Below are positions 30,690 through 41,119 of a stretch of DNA of 64,000 nucleotides, piece after piece. The stretch spans positions 810,001 to 874,000 of the forward strand of contig CAHIKZ030005494.1 of NCBI GenBank assembly GCA_903632075.3. The letters run 5' to 3'. Origin of the DNA: Acanthosepion pharaonis. Its lineage: Eukaryota; Mollusca; Cephalopoda; Sepiida; Sepiidae. The stretch's first letter is position 1; each line of letters opens with the position of its first letter. The position numbers and the translations under genes are program-made. The notes beneath the pieces are model-generated. The model saw nothing but the letters and a program-made list of their open reading frames with translations. It was not told the origin of the DNA and did no database searches.

Positions 30690-31105
30690 AACAGTGGAAA
30701 GAAATCTTATACTTAGAATCAGAAAGTAACAGTTGAAATTTCTAAATTACATAATGAGGAAAGAAGGTTTGGAGAATCTGACACACACAAGATATATTGA
30801 AGACAAGAGGGACAGAGAAAAGCAGCAAGTAAGCTACCTGATGAGCTTGTGTAAATGAATGGCAGAACAGCCATTGGGAGAGATAATGAAAAAACAAACC
30901 TTTCTAAGAGCTACAAAGGATGGGAAGTTGTGGAGAGCCATGATCACCTACCTAATGAACATGTGTAAATGGATGGCAGAACAGGGATTGGGAGAGATAA
31001 TGAAAAAACAAACCTTACTAAGAGCTACAAAGGATAGGAAATTGTGGAGAGCCATGACCACCCATCTCCTGAAGGGATACAGCACAAGAAGAAGAACAAA
31101 ATAAA
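30690..31105 (+). pseudogene. Endonuclease-RT LINE (type 2) tail with 114-bp in-frame duplication
   Basis: LKFLNYIMRKEGLENLTHTR-type sequence (with stops) leads to an open frame at 30859. It reads MAEQPLGEIMKKQTFLRATK, DGKLWRAMITYLMNMCKW, then again MAEQGLGEIMKKQTLLRATK, DRKLWRAMTTHLLKGYSTRR. The duplicated unit is exactly 114 bases (38 codons), so the frame is kept. The 3' end of the element is at the AGAAGAAGAA tract near 31095. Confidence 0.85.
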
Positions 31106-31540
31106 TATACTGAGGGATTAAAATGGCCAAATAGCCTTTCAAATGAATAAAAATATTCATGATAATGATCAATCCATACCACTTGTTACATTTAGAGAAA
31201 TGCATGATGGGAAAAACAGTCAAAAAAATCCCATAATCCCATCACCTACAAAAGGAGAAAGAGTATGAAAGATGATATTGAAACCTTTCATAAAAAGATA
31301 ATGTGAAAACAGGCTGTATAATCAAATGCTTTTCAGGAAATATTTTAAGCTTTACATAAATTGTTTCCTCAAAGAAAAAAAACATTACTTAAGATGTGTG
31401 TAAAAATTAAGATCATTCTTGAATTTCTCAACTTACCAACTAAACTGAAGTGCCAAAAATTACAAACAGTAAATCTATTGAATAGTTTTGCTCACCATTT
31501 GTTACAGGAATGGAATTATGTAAATGATATTTGTCTCATG
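31106..31540. other. No feature recognised
   Basis: AT-rich, unassigned. Confidence 0.55.
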
Positions 31541-31544
31541 TTAT

Positions 31545-31970
31545 AGGAACACGTGGAGAAGTTTAAATATCTGGAAAGTGATTTAAAAATGACAGAAAAT
31601 GTGACAGAAAAATCTGAAGGCATATTGGAATAGCCAAAGATGCCTTACAGAAGCTAAACAAAAAACAGGAAAATTTCATGAGAAACAAAAAAAAAAGACT
31701 GCTGAACTGTTATGTAACTATATAGCAGAGAATATTGGACAACCTACTCACAGATGACTGGGACACATAATGAGGAAAGAGAGCTTGGAGAACTTGACAC
31801 TCACAGAACAGGCAAAAAGGACAGGGATGTCAGTGGATTAGTTATCTGACAAGATTGTGTAAATGGATGGTGGAATAGAGGGCAGAAGAGATGGTAAAAA
31901 GACAAATGTTACTAAGAGCTACAAAGGATAGGTAGTTGTGGAGAGCCATGACCACCCATGTGAATAGAAA
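31545..31970 (+). pseudogene. Endonuclease-RT LINE (type 2) fragment
   Basis: EKFKYLESDLKMTENVT (post-YADD region), then GIAKDALQKLNK, an internal deletion at about 31735, 'HIMRKESLENLTLTEQ', 'LCKWMVE' and 'LLRATKDR-LWRAMTTHV'. It is interrupted by stops. Same family and strand as the copies at 5.1, 20.2, 30.7, 46.2 and 63.2 kb. Confidence 0.82.
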
Positions 31971-32099
31971 AAATAAGGCACTCAATCTCCAAGGTTGAAA
32001 CTCTCTTGGTAAAAAACATGCAATGACAACAGCAAAAATTGCAATATGAGCACTGGTAAAAAATGATTACTTATAATGCCCAGAAATTAATACACAGAT

Positions 32100-32445
32100 G
32101 TCCTCAAGGATGCATGGCACAGTGGATAAAGGTGTTAGTTAGATTCAGTGACAGGACCCAAAGTTCAATACCTGGTTAAGGTGGTGGAGAGGGCAATTAA
32201 CAGGAAATAACTGATAACTGACATCCATTAGACATGGCGCGTAGAACTAGAACAGTCTACCCCAGCGAGCAAAATAAATGGTTCAGTTCAACATTCCAAC
32301 CACCTGACGAAGGCCAGAGCATACAACAGACGAAATGTTGTGATAAAAATGGCAACAAAGATGAGGATGATAATCCAAACAATGTAAATAGTGTACATAA
32401 TACCTCATCTCAGAAATACAGACTGATACTAAGCTTTTACTATTT
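32100..32445 (+). repeat. SINE-B, near full length
   Basis: Head ATGGCACAGTGGATAAAGG (A box) and AAAGTTCAATACCTGGTTAA (B box). The body has ATTCCAACCACCTGACGAAG, 'CAGACGAAATGTTGTGATAA' and ATGAGGATGATAATCCAAAC and ends at CAGACTGATACT. It lacks the 107-bp duplication of the 9.9 kb copy. Confidence 0.82.
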
Positions 32446-32869
32446 TACTGTTAGTTACTTATACATATATATTTCATACACCATGACAAGATTAATTGCA
32501 AATGATTGTTTTGATTTAGTACTTACAATTGTGGTAATAAAATAAGCAGGTCCCATTTCCCCCTCTCACTTGTAACTGTCCATTGCAATAAAATAAATAT
32601 TTTTCAGCAGTTAAGTTAAATGAATCAAATAAAGCTTTATAAGTTTCTACTTTTTAGTTGTTCCTATATTACAACAATAATTGTTCAAATTGATGTTGTG
32701 TTAATTAAATTTCATTTTATACTACACCTTGTTGCCATAATGAACTAGCGATAGGTTAATACTTCTTCATCACGCCATTCATAAGTGCTAACTTTCAAAA
32801 ACATATCCAAAAAAAAAATAATATATTTTTTTATTCATTAAACCAACATATTTTTTATTATTTAAATTT

Positions 32870-33135
32870 TATTTTTAGTGGGTACCCATATTCGAGTAGA
32901 AGACTCTTTGTTTATTTTAAACAGTATTTTATTTCATCTATTGGCCTGAACATTTGAGAAACATTATTAAAAAAAAAATGGATTCTCTGGAAGGATTTTA
33001 ATCTATGTCCCCCTTGCAGAAATAACCATTGTTAGACCTGATGTGCTTTAACCACTCAGCCATGAAGAGTTTTATAACCAAGCATTGTTTATAAATTAAT
33101 TAGTAAATGTTCAAAGTTTCTACTAGTTAATTTAT
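32870..33135 (-). repeat. SINE-C copy
   Basis: The minus strand reads CTTCATGGCTGAGTGGTTAA-AGCACATCAGG (Ser/Leu-tRNA-like A-box region) and, 50 bases on, AGATTAAAATCCTTCC (B-box region, diverged). The tail is GAATCC ... AAATGTTCAGGCCAATAGAT and GTTTAAAATAAACAAAGAGT. Confidence 0.72.
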
Positions 33136-33247
33136 AGACTATTATCACTCTAGTTATTTCTTGAGGCCTTTTTTTTTTATAAAAATTCTGCTTACTTTAA
33201 AAATACATTAAATTCTGGTAATTTTGATAGGTGTCACTGAGTTGTAT

Positions 33248-33249
<2 letters not shown>

Positions 33250-33300
<51 letters not shown>

Positions 33301-33545
33301 AAGACATTTTTTATGTTTATACATTCTTTTTTTATAGATAAAAATATTTAAGTAAATGCTCTGTTTATAATAAACACTATTAACAACATTTACCGGCCTG
33401 AATATCCAAGAAATTGTCATAGAAAATATGTGTCCTCCAACAGGAATCAAACCTGTATCCTATACGGAACTGGCATATAGCCTGACGTGCTTTTACCAAT
33501 TTCACCACAGAGGAGCATTTCAGTTAGCAAGGTTGATTTTACTGT
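33250..33545 (-). repeat. SINE-C copy with (TA)n tail
   Basis: The minus strand reads CTCCTCTGTGGTGAAATTGG-TAAAAGCACG, then CAGGTTTGATTCCTGTTGG (B-box-like), the GGCCGGTAAATGTTGTTAAT tail, TATAAAAAAAGAATGTATAA and (TA)n at 33254-33298. Tail and TA array are contiguous, as in the fold-back at 15.7 kb. Confidence 0.78.
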
Positions 33546-33632
33546 TTTTAAACTACAATTTAAATAATAATAATTTAATAAATAATAAAAAATCAACCTT
33601 GCTAACCGAAATGCTCTTCTGTGGCGAAATCA
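33498..33632. repeat. Inverted repeat around the SINE-C head
   Basis: TTCACCACAGAGGAGCATTT-CAGTTAGCAAGGTTGATTTT is followed, 50 AT-rich bases later, by its reverse complement ending TGCTCTTCTGTGGCGAAATC. The arms are about 42 bases with three or four differences. Confidence 0.85.
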
Positions 33633-33730
33633 TTATATTTATGCTCTGTAAATTTACATTGAGCACTGTTTTGTAAAAATAAAAATATCACTACAAACAC
33701 CGGATTATATATCTTACTGTTCTTTCTTTT

Positions 33731-33734
<4 letters not shown>

Positions 33735-33796
<62 letters not shown>
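33735..33796. repeat. (TA)n microsatellite
   Basis: About 31 TA units. Confidence 0.95.
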
Positions 33797-33799
<3 letters not shown>

Positions 33800-33801
<2 letters not shown>

Positions 33802-34464
33802 TTTGATTAAAATCCAACAAAACATCCATGTGAATTATTTTTTATTTACTTTTACAGTATTTCTAAAAATTTGTTTTTATTTCAGATTAATATTGGTAAA
33901 TAAAACTTTCTATATCTGACTATTTTCAGTTCACACTAACCACTTCAAAGACTTTTTGGTTGTTTATCATTTTGTCAGTTTATTTTTTTTAAATATCGTG
34001 TTGTGCATATTGGTCTTTCATCATGTTTGCATAATGATGAAGTAATTTGTGTTTTCTACTTGTTTTTTAATCTAATATATTTAACATCTAGGGTCTGAGG
34101 TTTGATGCAATTTTGTTGATCTTTGGTTGCTTGCTCATGGCTTTGTGCAATTGCAGTTGCTTTTTTCAGTTTATGTGGTATAACACATTTGTATTGTTAA
34201 GGATTTGTCTGATTTCAAGTTGTGTTTTTCCTTTGTGTTGTTTGATGATTGGTGTCTTAATGGAGCTTTCAGCATGTTAAATGGCATGACAATGTTGTAG
34301 TAATGTAACCAATGTATATGTTTGAATTATTATTAGAGAAGCATTCTCTAAACAGGAATCTGATTTCATAGATAAACAACTAAAGGAAATACCCCAACAT
34401 GAAACCATACAAATCCTTATCAACAGCACAAAGGATCTCAGACATATAAGCTATATATTAAAGA
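33800..34464. other. No confident feature
   Basis: At 34331-34465 the plus strand has a 44-codon open stretch (REAFSKQESDFIDKQLKEIP, then QHETIQILINSTKDLRHISY). It is hydrophilic and helical-looking and ends where the next repeat begins. I could not assign it; a retroelement fragment is possible. Confidence 0.3.
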
Positions 34465-35232
34465 ACTAGCAGCATGGCCCGAAGTTGCCCGTGCTTGATT
34501 CAAAAATTGTACGACTCATACAGCAATCGCTATCACTTGACTTAAAATATTTTTGCCTTTCCTTGCCTTTAAAGGAGTGCCCTTTGCCATGCTGATGTTG
34601 CTACATGCCTTACTTCTTGCCTATTTCCCACTGCAAATTTTTCTAAGCTCTATACTAAACATTAAATCTGTTATGAAAAAAGAACTAAACAAAATGAACA
34701 CAAAACGGTCAGCTTTAAAAAATGACTCATAACTGGAAAAACCGAATGAAAAAAAAATGTTAACAACAAATACTTTTTCACACCCAACCCAGTTCTGCGG
34801 AATCAGAATCAACGTTGAGTTTAAGCAAATGAATGAGCCAATTGGAGTAAAGTGCCATGCAGATTTTAAATATTTCCCACTTGTGACGAATGCAACTATC
34901 GATTTTTTTGCATGCTAGCATGCTAGTTAACATTCGCGTCAGTCAGCTGTTGACTCTCATGCTGGCCAATAGAATCTTCCTGCCTATTCATGACAGCCAG
35001 CTATAGGCTCTCACTCTGGCCAGTAGAAAATGGCCGCAAACTACATGAAAAGTGCCATAGAAACATGAAAAAATCGATTATTTCCACTATCGATGAGAGT
35101 TGGGAAATGCAAAGTCGGTCTTGGCCTTCCTGCTAACTTGGAGCATGTGCATGTAAATTTTGGTGCAAGTCAAAAATTGCAGCCGTGCATTTGTTACACA
35201 CACACACACACATCCTGCTTTTATAGATAAAG
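34465..35232 (+). repeat. Interspersed element, about 770 bp
   Basis: Begins AAAGAACTAGCAGCATGGCC-CGAAGTTGCCCGTGCTTG and ends (CA)n-CATCCTGCTTTTATAGATAA. The start resembles the widely repeated invertebrate formula 'TAGCAGCATCGCCCGGCGTTGCTCGGG', and the (CA)n-tATAGAtAA end is consistent with the same class. The 34880-35150 part contains two copies of 'CAGC(T)...GACTCTCA/GGCTCTCA.(G)CTGGCCA.TAGAA'. No coding potential was seen. Confidence 0.45.
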
Positions 35233-35237
35233 ATAAA

Positions 35238-35405
35238 TGTGTTTGTGTTGCTATGTACTTCCTCCACTATTCAAATTTTCATGCTGTTATGGTAATCTTC
35301 AAGTGGAAATTAATAATTTCATTTTAATAGTTTATTAACTTCCACCTTCCATAACGACATGAAAATCTTAGTAGCAGAGGAAGTACCAAGCAACACAAAC
35401 TACTT
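35238..35405. repeat. Fold-back hairpin, about 75-bp arms
   Basis: The left arm GTGTTTGTGTTGCTATGTAC ... ATTTTCATGCTGTTATGG and the right arm (reverse complement) TAGTTTGTGTTGCTTGGTAC ... ATTTTCATGTCGTTATGG close on a loop of about 15 bases (TTTCATTTTAATAG). Confidence 0.85.
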
Positions 35406-36020
35406 AATTATTTAATATTATAATAAGCTTTGACCTTTCACATTGAGCACTTAGGTTGTTTACCTTTGGGAGCATTACTGTACCTGTTTATTGTCAGTAA
35501 GTACATATATATTATACAATGATGTGCAGAGGTTAGGTTGGTCATGCCTGGGACCAACTCCTTGATTGTATGCCCCTAAGACTCAGGTAGGGGGTGGGGT
35601 GTCTATATGGCCTAGTACTGATAGATATGAGAAAGGAAGACATTTTAAATATGTAAAAAAGATGAAACATGAAATAAACACTTTATTCAAATTAAATACA
35701 AACTAAATTTTTATTTTACACTTTAATTGAATACCCTCCCAATATGGATGCCCAGGGTCATTGCACACTCTATCTCTCACTTCTGCATGCAACTGATATT
35801 ACACATACTTATTAATAGATTAATTATTTTAATACATAAATATTTAATTATTGCATGTATTATCAAGCTCATGCTTTCATTATTTTGTGAATATTTTTTC
35901 ATGTTAAATTATAATTATTTTATATTAACTTATTAATATATCAGGGTTCATCAAAAAGTCTGTAGTCTGACATGAAGTTATTATTTGAATCTTGATCTGG
36001 ATTTTTCACTGTATAATGTT
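35406..36020. other. No feature recognised
   Basis: Unassigned. The sequence 35530-35610 (GGTTAGGTTGGTCATGCCTG) is GC-richer than its surroundings. Confidence 0.5.
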
Positions 36021-36021
36021 T

Positions 36022-36126
36022 GGTCTATATGATTAATTATTAATGTTTGGTGTATATGATTAATCATTAATATTTGGTCTATGTGATTAATCATTAATAT
36101 TTGGTGTATACGATTAATCATTATTA
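36022..36126 (+). repeat. About 30-bp tandem repeat, four copies
   Basis: Units of TTTGGTGTATATGATTAATC-ATTAATA with alternating GGTCTAT/GGTGTAT. Confidence 0.9.
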
Positions 36127-36449
36127 TTCTTTAGAAGAATCTCTTTCATCTTAATTTCAGTTGCTTTTTATCCCAACTAATCAGACCCTCATGCTATTTC
36201 CATTTCATTTTCAATCTATGGAGGGCCTTTGTTGGATGTACACCTTCCCCAGATCTCACCATCTTTGCTATGCATATACTAGTCTTGATCATCGAGATCA
36301 TGAGGTGATGAAGTCGGACTGTGGTTTAAATCTGGTGATCCTACATAAGTTGATGGTATTAGATTGTGGTGTTGTATCATGAGGAGAAATGGGCCATTAT
36401 CCTACTGTGTTGGCCTGATGCATTTTGGTAGGAGTGAATGTGACAAACT

Positions 36450-36740
36450 GTCCTACTGTTTAACCCATAGCTGGAGAGAGAAGAGATGGATTCGTATGTT
36501 TCCCATGGGTATTTCTACATAAGTGAATGTGACAAACTTGACTGGAATTTGAACTTAGTTGTCTCATTTCTCATCCTGAGCTATTATTCATCACACCACC
36601 AGCACAACCAAAGCTTACAGCACATGGAAATTTCAAGTGGTCACCCATCTAAGAACTGACCAGTCTTAATGTTGCTTAACTTTGGTGATGAGATAAAAAC
36701 CAGTGTTTCAACATGATATGGCCATAAAACAGACCATCAT
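36450..36740 (-). repeat. Chimeric 5S-tRNA SINE (SINE-A)
   Basis: The minus strand reads GGCCATATCATGTTGAAACA, 'CACCAAAGTTAAGCAACATT', 'GATGGGTGACCACTTG' (5S), then GCTGGTGGTGTGATGAATAA (tRNA A-box region), CTAAGTTCAAATTCCAGTC (B-box region), ACCCATGGGAAACATACGAA and AGCTATGGGTTAAACAGTAG. The order is the same as at 12.25, 42.6 and 45.4 kb. Confidence 0.85.
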
Positions 36741-36744
36741 TCTA

Positions 36745-37430
36745 TAGCCATTTGTAAATAGTTTGGAAGTAAAGAATAAGCTCTTGGTGAGACTCAAATT
36801 CATATTGCTTTTGGGAAGCCTATCTTACATGGTAGCTGCTTTACTGTTTGAGATACAAGAGTTAATTGTACAGAAGAGCTAATCTAGCTATTCAGACTTA
36901 ATCCCCATCCTCCTGACAAATGGCTGATGCTGTCATATTTGATATTTTGTTTTACATATCCCAGCAATATTAGTAATAAAATATTATGTTGCATTTTTGT
37001 TATTATTAGATTTTTAATGCATATCCCCTCAGGATATCAGCAAACATGGCTTGTCACAGACTTCTTTTTATAATCAGTGAATTGCCATGACTTCTTGGGA
37101 AAGAGAATGTATTTGTTTCTCGTTATCATCTCCATGGTTTTGAATTCAAAGTATTCCTTCTCCTAGAAAATCTGCCAACTAAAACTAGATATTATTATTT
37201 AAGCAATAACTGTGGGAGAAGAGACAGATGGCATTTGTGTGAAAGTGAATGCAACAGACTTTTGTAATGTCAATGAACACTTGTTGCCACTTGATGCCAA
37301 TGAATACTTGTCGTTATTTTTGTAATGCTCGTTGTAGTAAGGACTTTGTACTCGCAGATACAACTATAGTAATACCGTTGAATAATACTGGTGTCAGATG
37401 ACTTCAAATATCACTTGCACTAATAGTACT
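36745..37430. other. Old SINE-A debris, otherwise unassigned
   Basis: Short minus-strand matches to the SINE-A body occur at about 37135-37180 (TTTTGAATTCAAAGTATTCC ... CTCCTAGAAAATCTGCCAAC) and about 37205-37262. Confidence 0.4.
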
Positions 37431-37655
37431 TCCTCAATAATACTCACTTGAATAGTAATCCGTATAGTGATAAGTATAGAGAAATAATATTGAGAATAGA
37501 GTAGAGAATAGCGATCTGTATAATAATAGACTAGAAATGCAGATCAATATAGTATAAAAGATGGACTAGGAATAGTGATCCGTATGGTATAGAGGATAGA
37601 CTAGAAATAATGATCCAAATAGTACAGAGGATAGACTAGGAATAGCGATCAATAG
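37430..37655 (+). repeat. About 37-bp degenerate minisatellite
   Basis: About six units of GGATAGACTAGGAATAGCG-ATCCGTATAGTATAGA with heavy divergence at the left. Confidence 0.85.
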
Positions 37656-37979
37656 TTGTCATGATAATTCCCATATATATATATATTTCCTCTATGGTCA
37701 TGTGATCTACTTAATTCAGTAATGAGATCGCCTTATTGGTGATCTATATTCAAACTCAAGTGTCGGCAGCAACACTTTATTCCTATGTAACACAGACTAG
37801 TCTAGAATTTGAACTCGGTTGATTAATTTTTACTAGTATTTTTTCATTCTAATTTTAGTGGGCTAATACAAGTTCTTTAGTGAGGGAGGTCAAAATGCTT
37901 AATTTCTATTCTTTATGTGCATATTTGTATAAATTTTCCTACAAAACATAGGTAAGTATTGACTTCTGAATATTTTTTA

Positions 37980-38361
37980 ATACTAATGTTCATCTATTAC
38001 AAGGCCCAACAGCCACTCAAGATAGAGGGTTACTGTGTAGTGTTGTATGGGCATAAGAAAGGGTAAGAAGTGAAGTTCATGAAGTTATACAGGAATGTTA
38101 ATGATTAACCCTAGACTTGAAGAAGTCAAGATTGTAGTGATTGGGAAAACATTCTTCTTGGAGTCTGTTCCACAAAGCAGCAGTTTTTGGGAAGAAGCTG
38201 TCCGAATGGAATTTATTTCTTACTAATGGCATATTAAGAGAATGAGAATGATTCACCTTTATGTATTCAGTATAGTTGGTCTCTGGTAAGTATCTTGGTA
38301 AGATACTTACCAGAGTGGTACGAGGAACTGACCATTTGTCCAGCATTTTTTTTGTAATCAT
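37980..38361 (-). pseudogene. CR1-like LINE 3' end
   Basis: The minus-strand frame (87 codons from 38361) reads LDKWSVPRTTLVSILPRYLP, NHSHSLNMPLVRNKFHSDSF, FPKTAALWNRLQEECFPNHY and NLDFFKSRVNH, the canonical end of this LINE class. The 3' UTR is CTATCTTGAGTGGCTGTTGG-GCCTTGTAATAGATG. The frame is intact but only covers the extreme C-terminus. Confidence 0.88.
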
Positions 38362-38720
38362 TTCACTCCAAGCAAGGTCACAAAGCCACTAAGATGCAGG
38401 GGATTATTGAGTATGAAAGAATAAAAGAAAAATATTATTAAGAAGTGATAACAATAAAAGAACAGAATTTAAGAGTACAGAAAATAATGACTGACATTGT
38501 ATTTAAATTTTTAAAGTCAAAGTTGATTGGGAAGCAAGAAGCGAGAAAAGAATTCCACAAGCGAGAAGTGTGAGAAAAGAAACTGTTAGCATTGAAATTA
38601 CAATTACATCTAGATATTTTGACTGTAAATTGATTTGATCTTACCGCCATTATAGTAATGCGATTAAATTCATAGAGCACCATAGAGGAGAGTTCATCAG
38701 AACAATTCCCCATTCAAGGC
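38343..38720 (-). pseudogene. CR1-like LINE 3' end, second copy
   Basis: The minus strand reads GNCSDELSSMVLYEFNRITI, RSNQFTVKISRC and NANSFFSHTSRLWNSFLASC-FP. The 3' UTR (CATCTTAGTGGCTTTGTGAC-CTTGCTTGGAGTGAAATG) is the formula of the 4.5 and 7.9 kb copies and ends where the preceding LINE starts. Two LINE lineages are therefore inserted head to tail. Confidence 0.85.
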
Positions 38721-38721
38721 A

Positions 38722-38995
38722 AGAAGCCTCCTTGATAGAAGACTCATCCATCAGTATAGTTTAAAATTCAGTGTCTACTTGGTAGTGTTGGTGGTGCTGG
38801 TAGGATGTTACTAGTTTATATTTACTGTAATCACAAGTTAAATGTACAATTGAAATTTTGACATCTGCTTCCTTTTTATATGCGTTTTTAGTATTTGACA
38901 TGTTGTTATATCTGTAATAATTTAAGAAAATGTCAATTTTTTTATGTATTTGTTTAATAAATCTAAACATGAGTTATATTGCTAATAGTCATTTT
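38722..38995. other. No feature recognised
   Basis: AT-rich, short. Confidence 0.5.
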
Positions 38996-39000
38996 CTAAG

Positions 39001-39655
39001 CATAGCTTAGATGTGGCACAAGGCTGAAGGTGTGGAGCACTTAGTGAGGATAGAACTCACTATTCAGTTGTAATTGATCTAGCAAGACATGCTTACTAAC
39101 CATTACACCATACTAAAGTGCCCAAAGGTGTTTTTCTAAGCATAGCTTAGAAGTGGCACAAGGTTGAAAGTATGGAGCACCCAGTGAAGATCAAACTCAC
39201 TATTCAGTCGTAATTAATCTAGCGAGACAAGCTTGCTAACCATTCATGTCGAGGTGCCCTTTCCTGTGCATAGCTTAGATGTGGCACAAGGCCGAAATCG
39301 TGGAGCACCCAATGAAGATCAAACTCACTATTCAGTCGTAATTGATCTAGCAAGACGAGCTTGCTAACCATTACACCATGTCGAGGTGCCCTTTCCTATG
39401 CATAGCTTAGATATGGCACAAGGCCGAAATCGTGGAGCACCCAGTGAGGATCGAACTCACTACTCAGTTGCAATTGAGCTAGCAAGACAAGCTTGCTAAC
39501 CATTACACTAAGTTGAAGTGCCCAAAGGAGGTTTTCTAATCATAGCTTAGATGTGGCACAAGGCTGAAAGCATGGGCCACTCAGTGAGGATCAAAGTCAC
39601 TATTCAGTCATAAATGATCTAGTAAGACAAGCTTGCTAACCATTACAACATGTTT
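39001..39655 (-). repeat. Tandem array of five tRNA-like SINE units
   Basis: Unit starts (plus coordinates of CATAGCTTAGA) are 39001, 39141, 39269, 39401 and 39541. On the minus strand each unit reads ATGGTGTAATGGTTAGCAAG (tRNA A box), 'GAGTTCGATCCTCACTGGG' (B box; exact consensus in the fourth unit), then GGCCTTGTGCCA(C/T)ATCTAAG. The third and fourth units share a 'CTTTCCT' junction and the others 'CCAAAGG.G'. A single degenerate unit lies at 56.43 kb. Confidence 0.9.
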
Positions 39656-39959
39656 AAGTTCTCGGAATTATATTACTAATGTAATGAAACAAAGGTGAAT
39701 GAAAGATTTCTCTTATTTATTTTTGTAATTTTAAAAGATTTTAAACATTTATTTCCTTGGTCTAATAAAAATTACTTGTATATTTTTTTAAAATGCTTTC
39801 CACCGCATATCAGGCAAAAACTTACAACAAGAGATAAATTAATTCTGTACTTCCTCAACTGTCCAGACACTTTGGGACAGAAGTTTAAAAATATGTTTGG
39901 ATAATTAAAAATTCTGGATAACTAAAGACCTAAACAAATTGATTTTTATTGTTTAATTT

Positions 39960-40300
39960 AACATATTTTTATTACTTCAAGTGTTATTTTTAGTGGATAG
40001 CCACATTTGAGTAGATGCTTTGTTTATTTTATGACATCTACTGGCCTGAATAATCAAGGAATCTTATTAAAGAAAATTCCCCTACCTGCAAGATTTTAAC
40101 TTGTGTCCTGCTTTGCAGAAAAAAACATGATTAGATCCAACATGCTTTAACCTTCTTGGCTATGAAGAGTGTTGTAATCAAGATTCTATGTTGCCTTTTA
40201 AAGTACATTTTAATCATTCAGATTTCTTTCAAAGTCATAACTGCTCAGTTTTGTATCCAAAATGTAAGCAAAAAAACTTTTAAAAGAAATAATGGATTTT
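39960..40300 (-). repeat. SINE-C copy
   Basis: The minus strand has 'CTTCATAGCCAAGAAGGTTA-AAGCATGTTGG' (A-box region), 'AAGTTAAAATCTTGCAGG' (B-box region), GGCCAGTAGATG and an 'ATGTGGCTATCCACTAAAAA' end. About 110 bases upstream of the tRNA-like part (TTTGCTTACATTTTGGATAC) are shared with the 61.9 kb copy, so the tRNA-like block is internal. Confidence 0.7.
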
Positions 40301-40339
40301 TATTTATTAATCCAACATTTTTATTACTTTAAATATTAT

Positions 40340-40510
40340 TTTAAGCATATTGGATCTAATGCATCATTAGATCCATTATGTGTCCTCTTGCAAAGGATGC
40401 AGATTCAAATCCTGCTAGAGGACACATTTTCTTTAATAAGAAATAAAATATTGTTTAAAATAAACAAAGTGTTTACTCAAATATAGGTATCCACAAATAA
40501 TGTTAAAAGT
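40340..40510 (+). repeat. SINE-C copy, opposite orientation
   Basis: The plus strand has CAGATTCAAATCCTGCTAGA (B box: ATTCAAATC fits GWTCRANNC), then AGGACACATTTTCTTTAATA, GTTTAAAATAAACAAAGTGT and AATATAGGTATCCACA. It forms an inverted pair with the neighbour at 39.96-40.3 kb. Confidence 0.7.
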
Positions 40511-40885
40511 ACTAAAAATAACAGAATATCTAAATAAAAAAAAGAAAGAAGAAAAAAGTCATTTTCTGAAAGAAATTTAACATTCATCTCAGCAAGTAAC
40601 ATTTTCAAATGCTTTGCTCAAGATTTCATCCAGTTTCGTTTTTATGAAAAATATGTCAATTTTTATCTGTTTTCGGTTGACCTCACATTTTTTCTGCCCA
40701 AAGCTGAATTGAATTAGATGTATTTGTAAGGGTAGTGTCTAGTTGAAAGCACAATGTTGTGGCCTGTTAGGGGCCAGAAAGAAAGACACAGAAAGAAGAA
40801 GGTAGCTTGAACAAGTGTATTAAAATAACTGAACATATATACAAAATAAGAGTGTTATTAGTCAGCAGATAGAAGTGTCCGTCAG
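40511..40885. other. No feature recognised
   Basis: Unassigned. Confidence 0.5.
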
Positions 40886-40888
40886 AAC

Positions 40889-41116
40889 TGTCAGGTTACA
40901 CTGCATCCTGACTGCCTCCTTAGGAAGTCTTGCAGGTTAGTATTTATGAAGGAGGAAGAGTTCATTCTAATGTAGATAGGTCACCATAACAGAAACAACT
41001 CCATATATCAAGATCTATCAAGTTACACTGTGTCCCGACTGCCTGCTTAGAAAGTCTCGCAGGTTAGTATTTATGAAGGAGGAAGAGTTTATTCTAATGT
41101 AGATAGGTCACCATAA
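40889..41116 (+). repeat. 127-bp tandem duplication
   Basis: TCAGGTTACACTGCATCCTG at 40891 and TCAAGTTACACTGTGTCCCG at 41018 start two copies that share GGTTAGTATTTATGAAGGAG and 'GATAGGTCACCATAACA'. Identity is about 92%. Confidence 0.9.
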
Positions 41117-41119
41117 CAC

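Noticed and set aside
36600..36740. A functional 5S rRNA gene
   Set aside because: The promoter region is mutated, helix I is degraded and the sequence is joined to a tRNA-like SINE body; better read as a SINE head.
39241..39541. Functional tRNA genes
   Set aside because: A and B boxes are present, but acceptor and anticodon stems do not pair, and the units end in a SINE tail.
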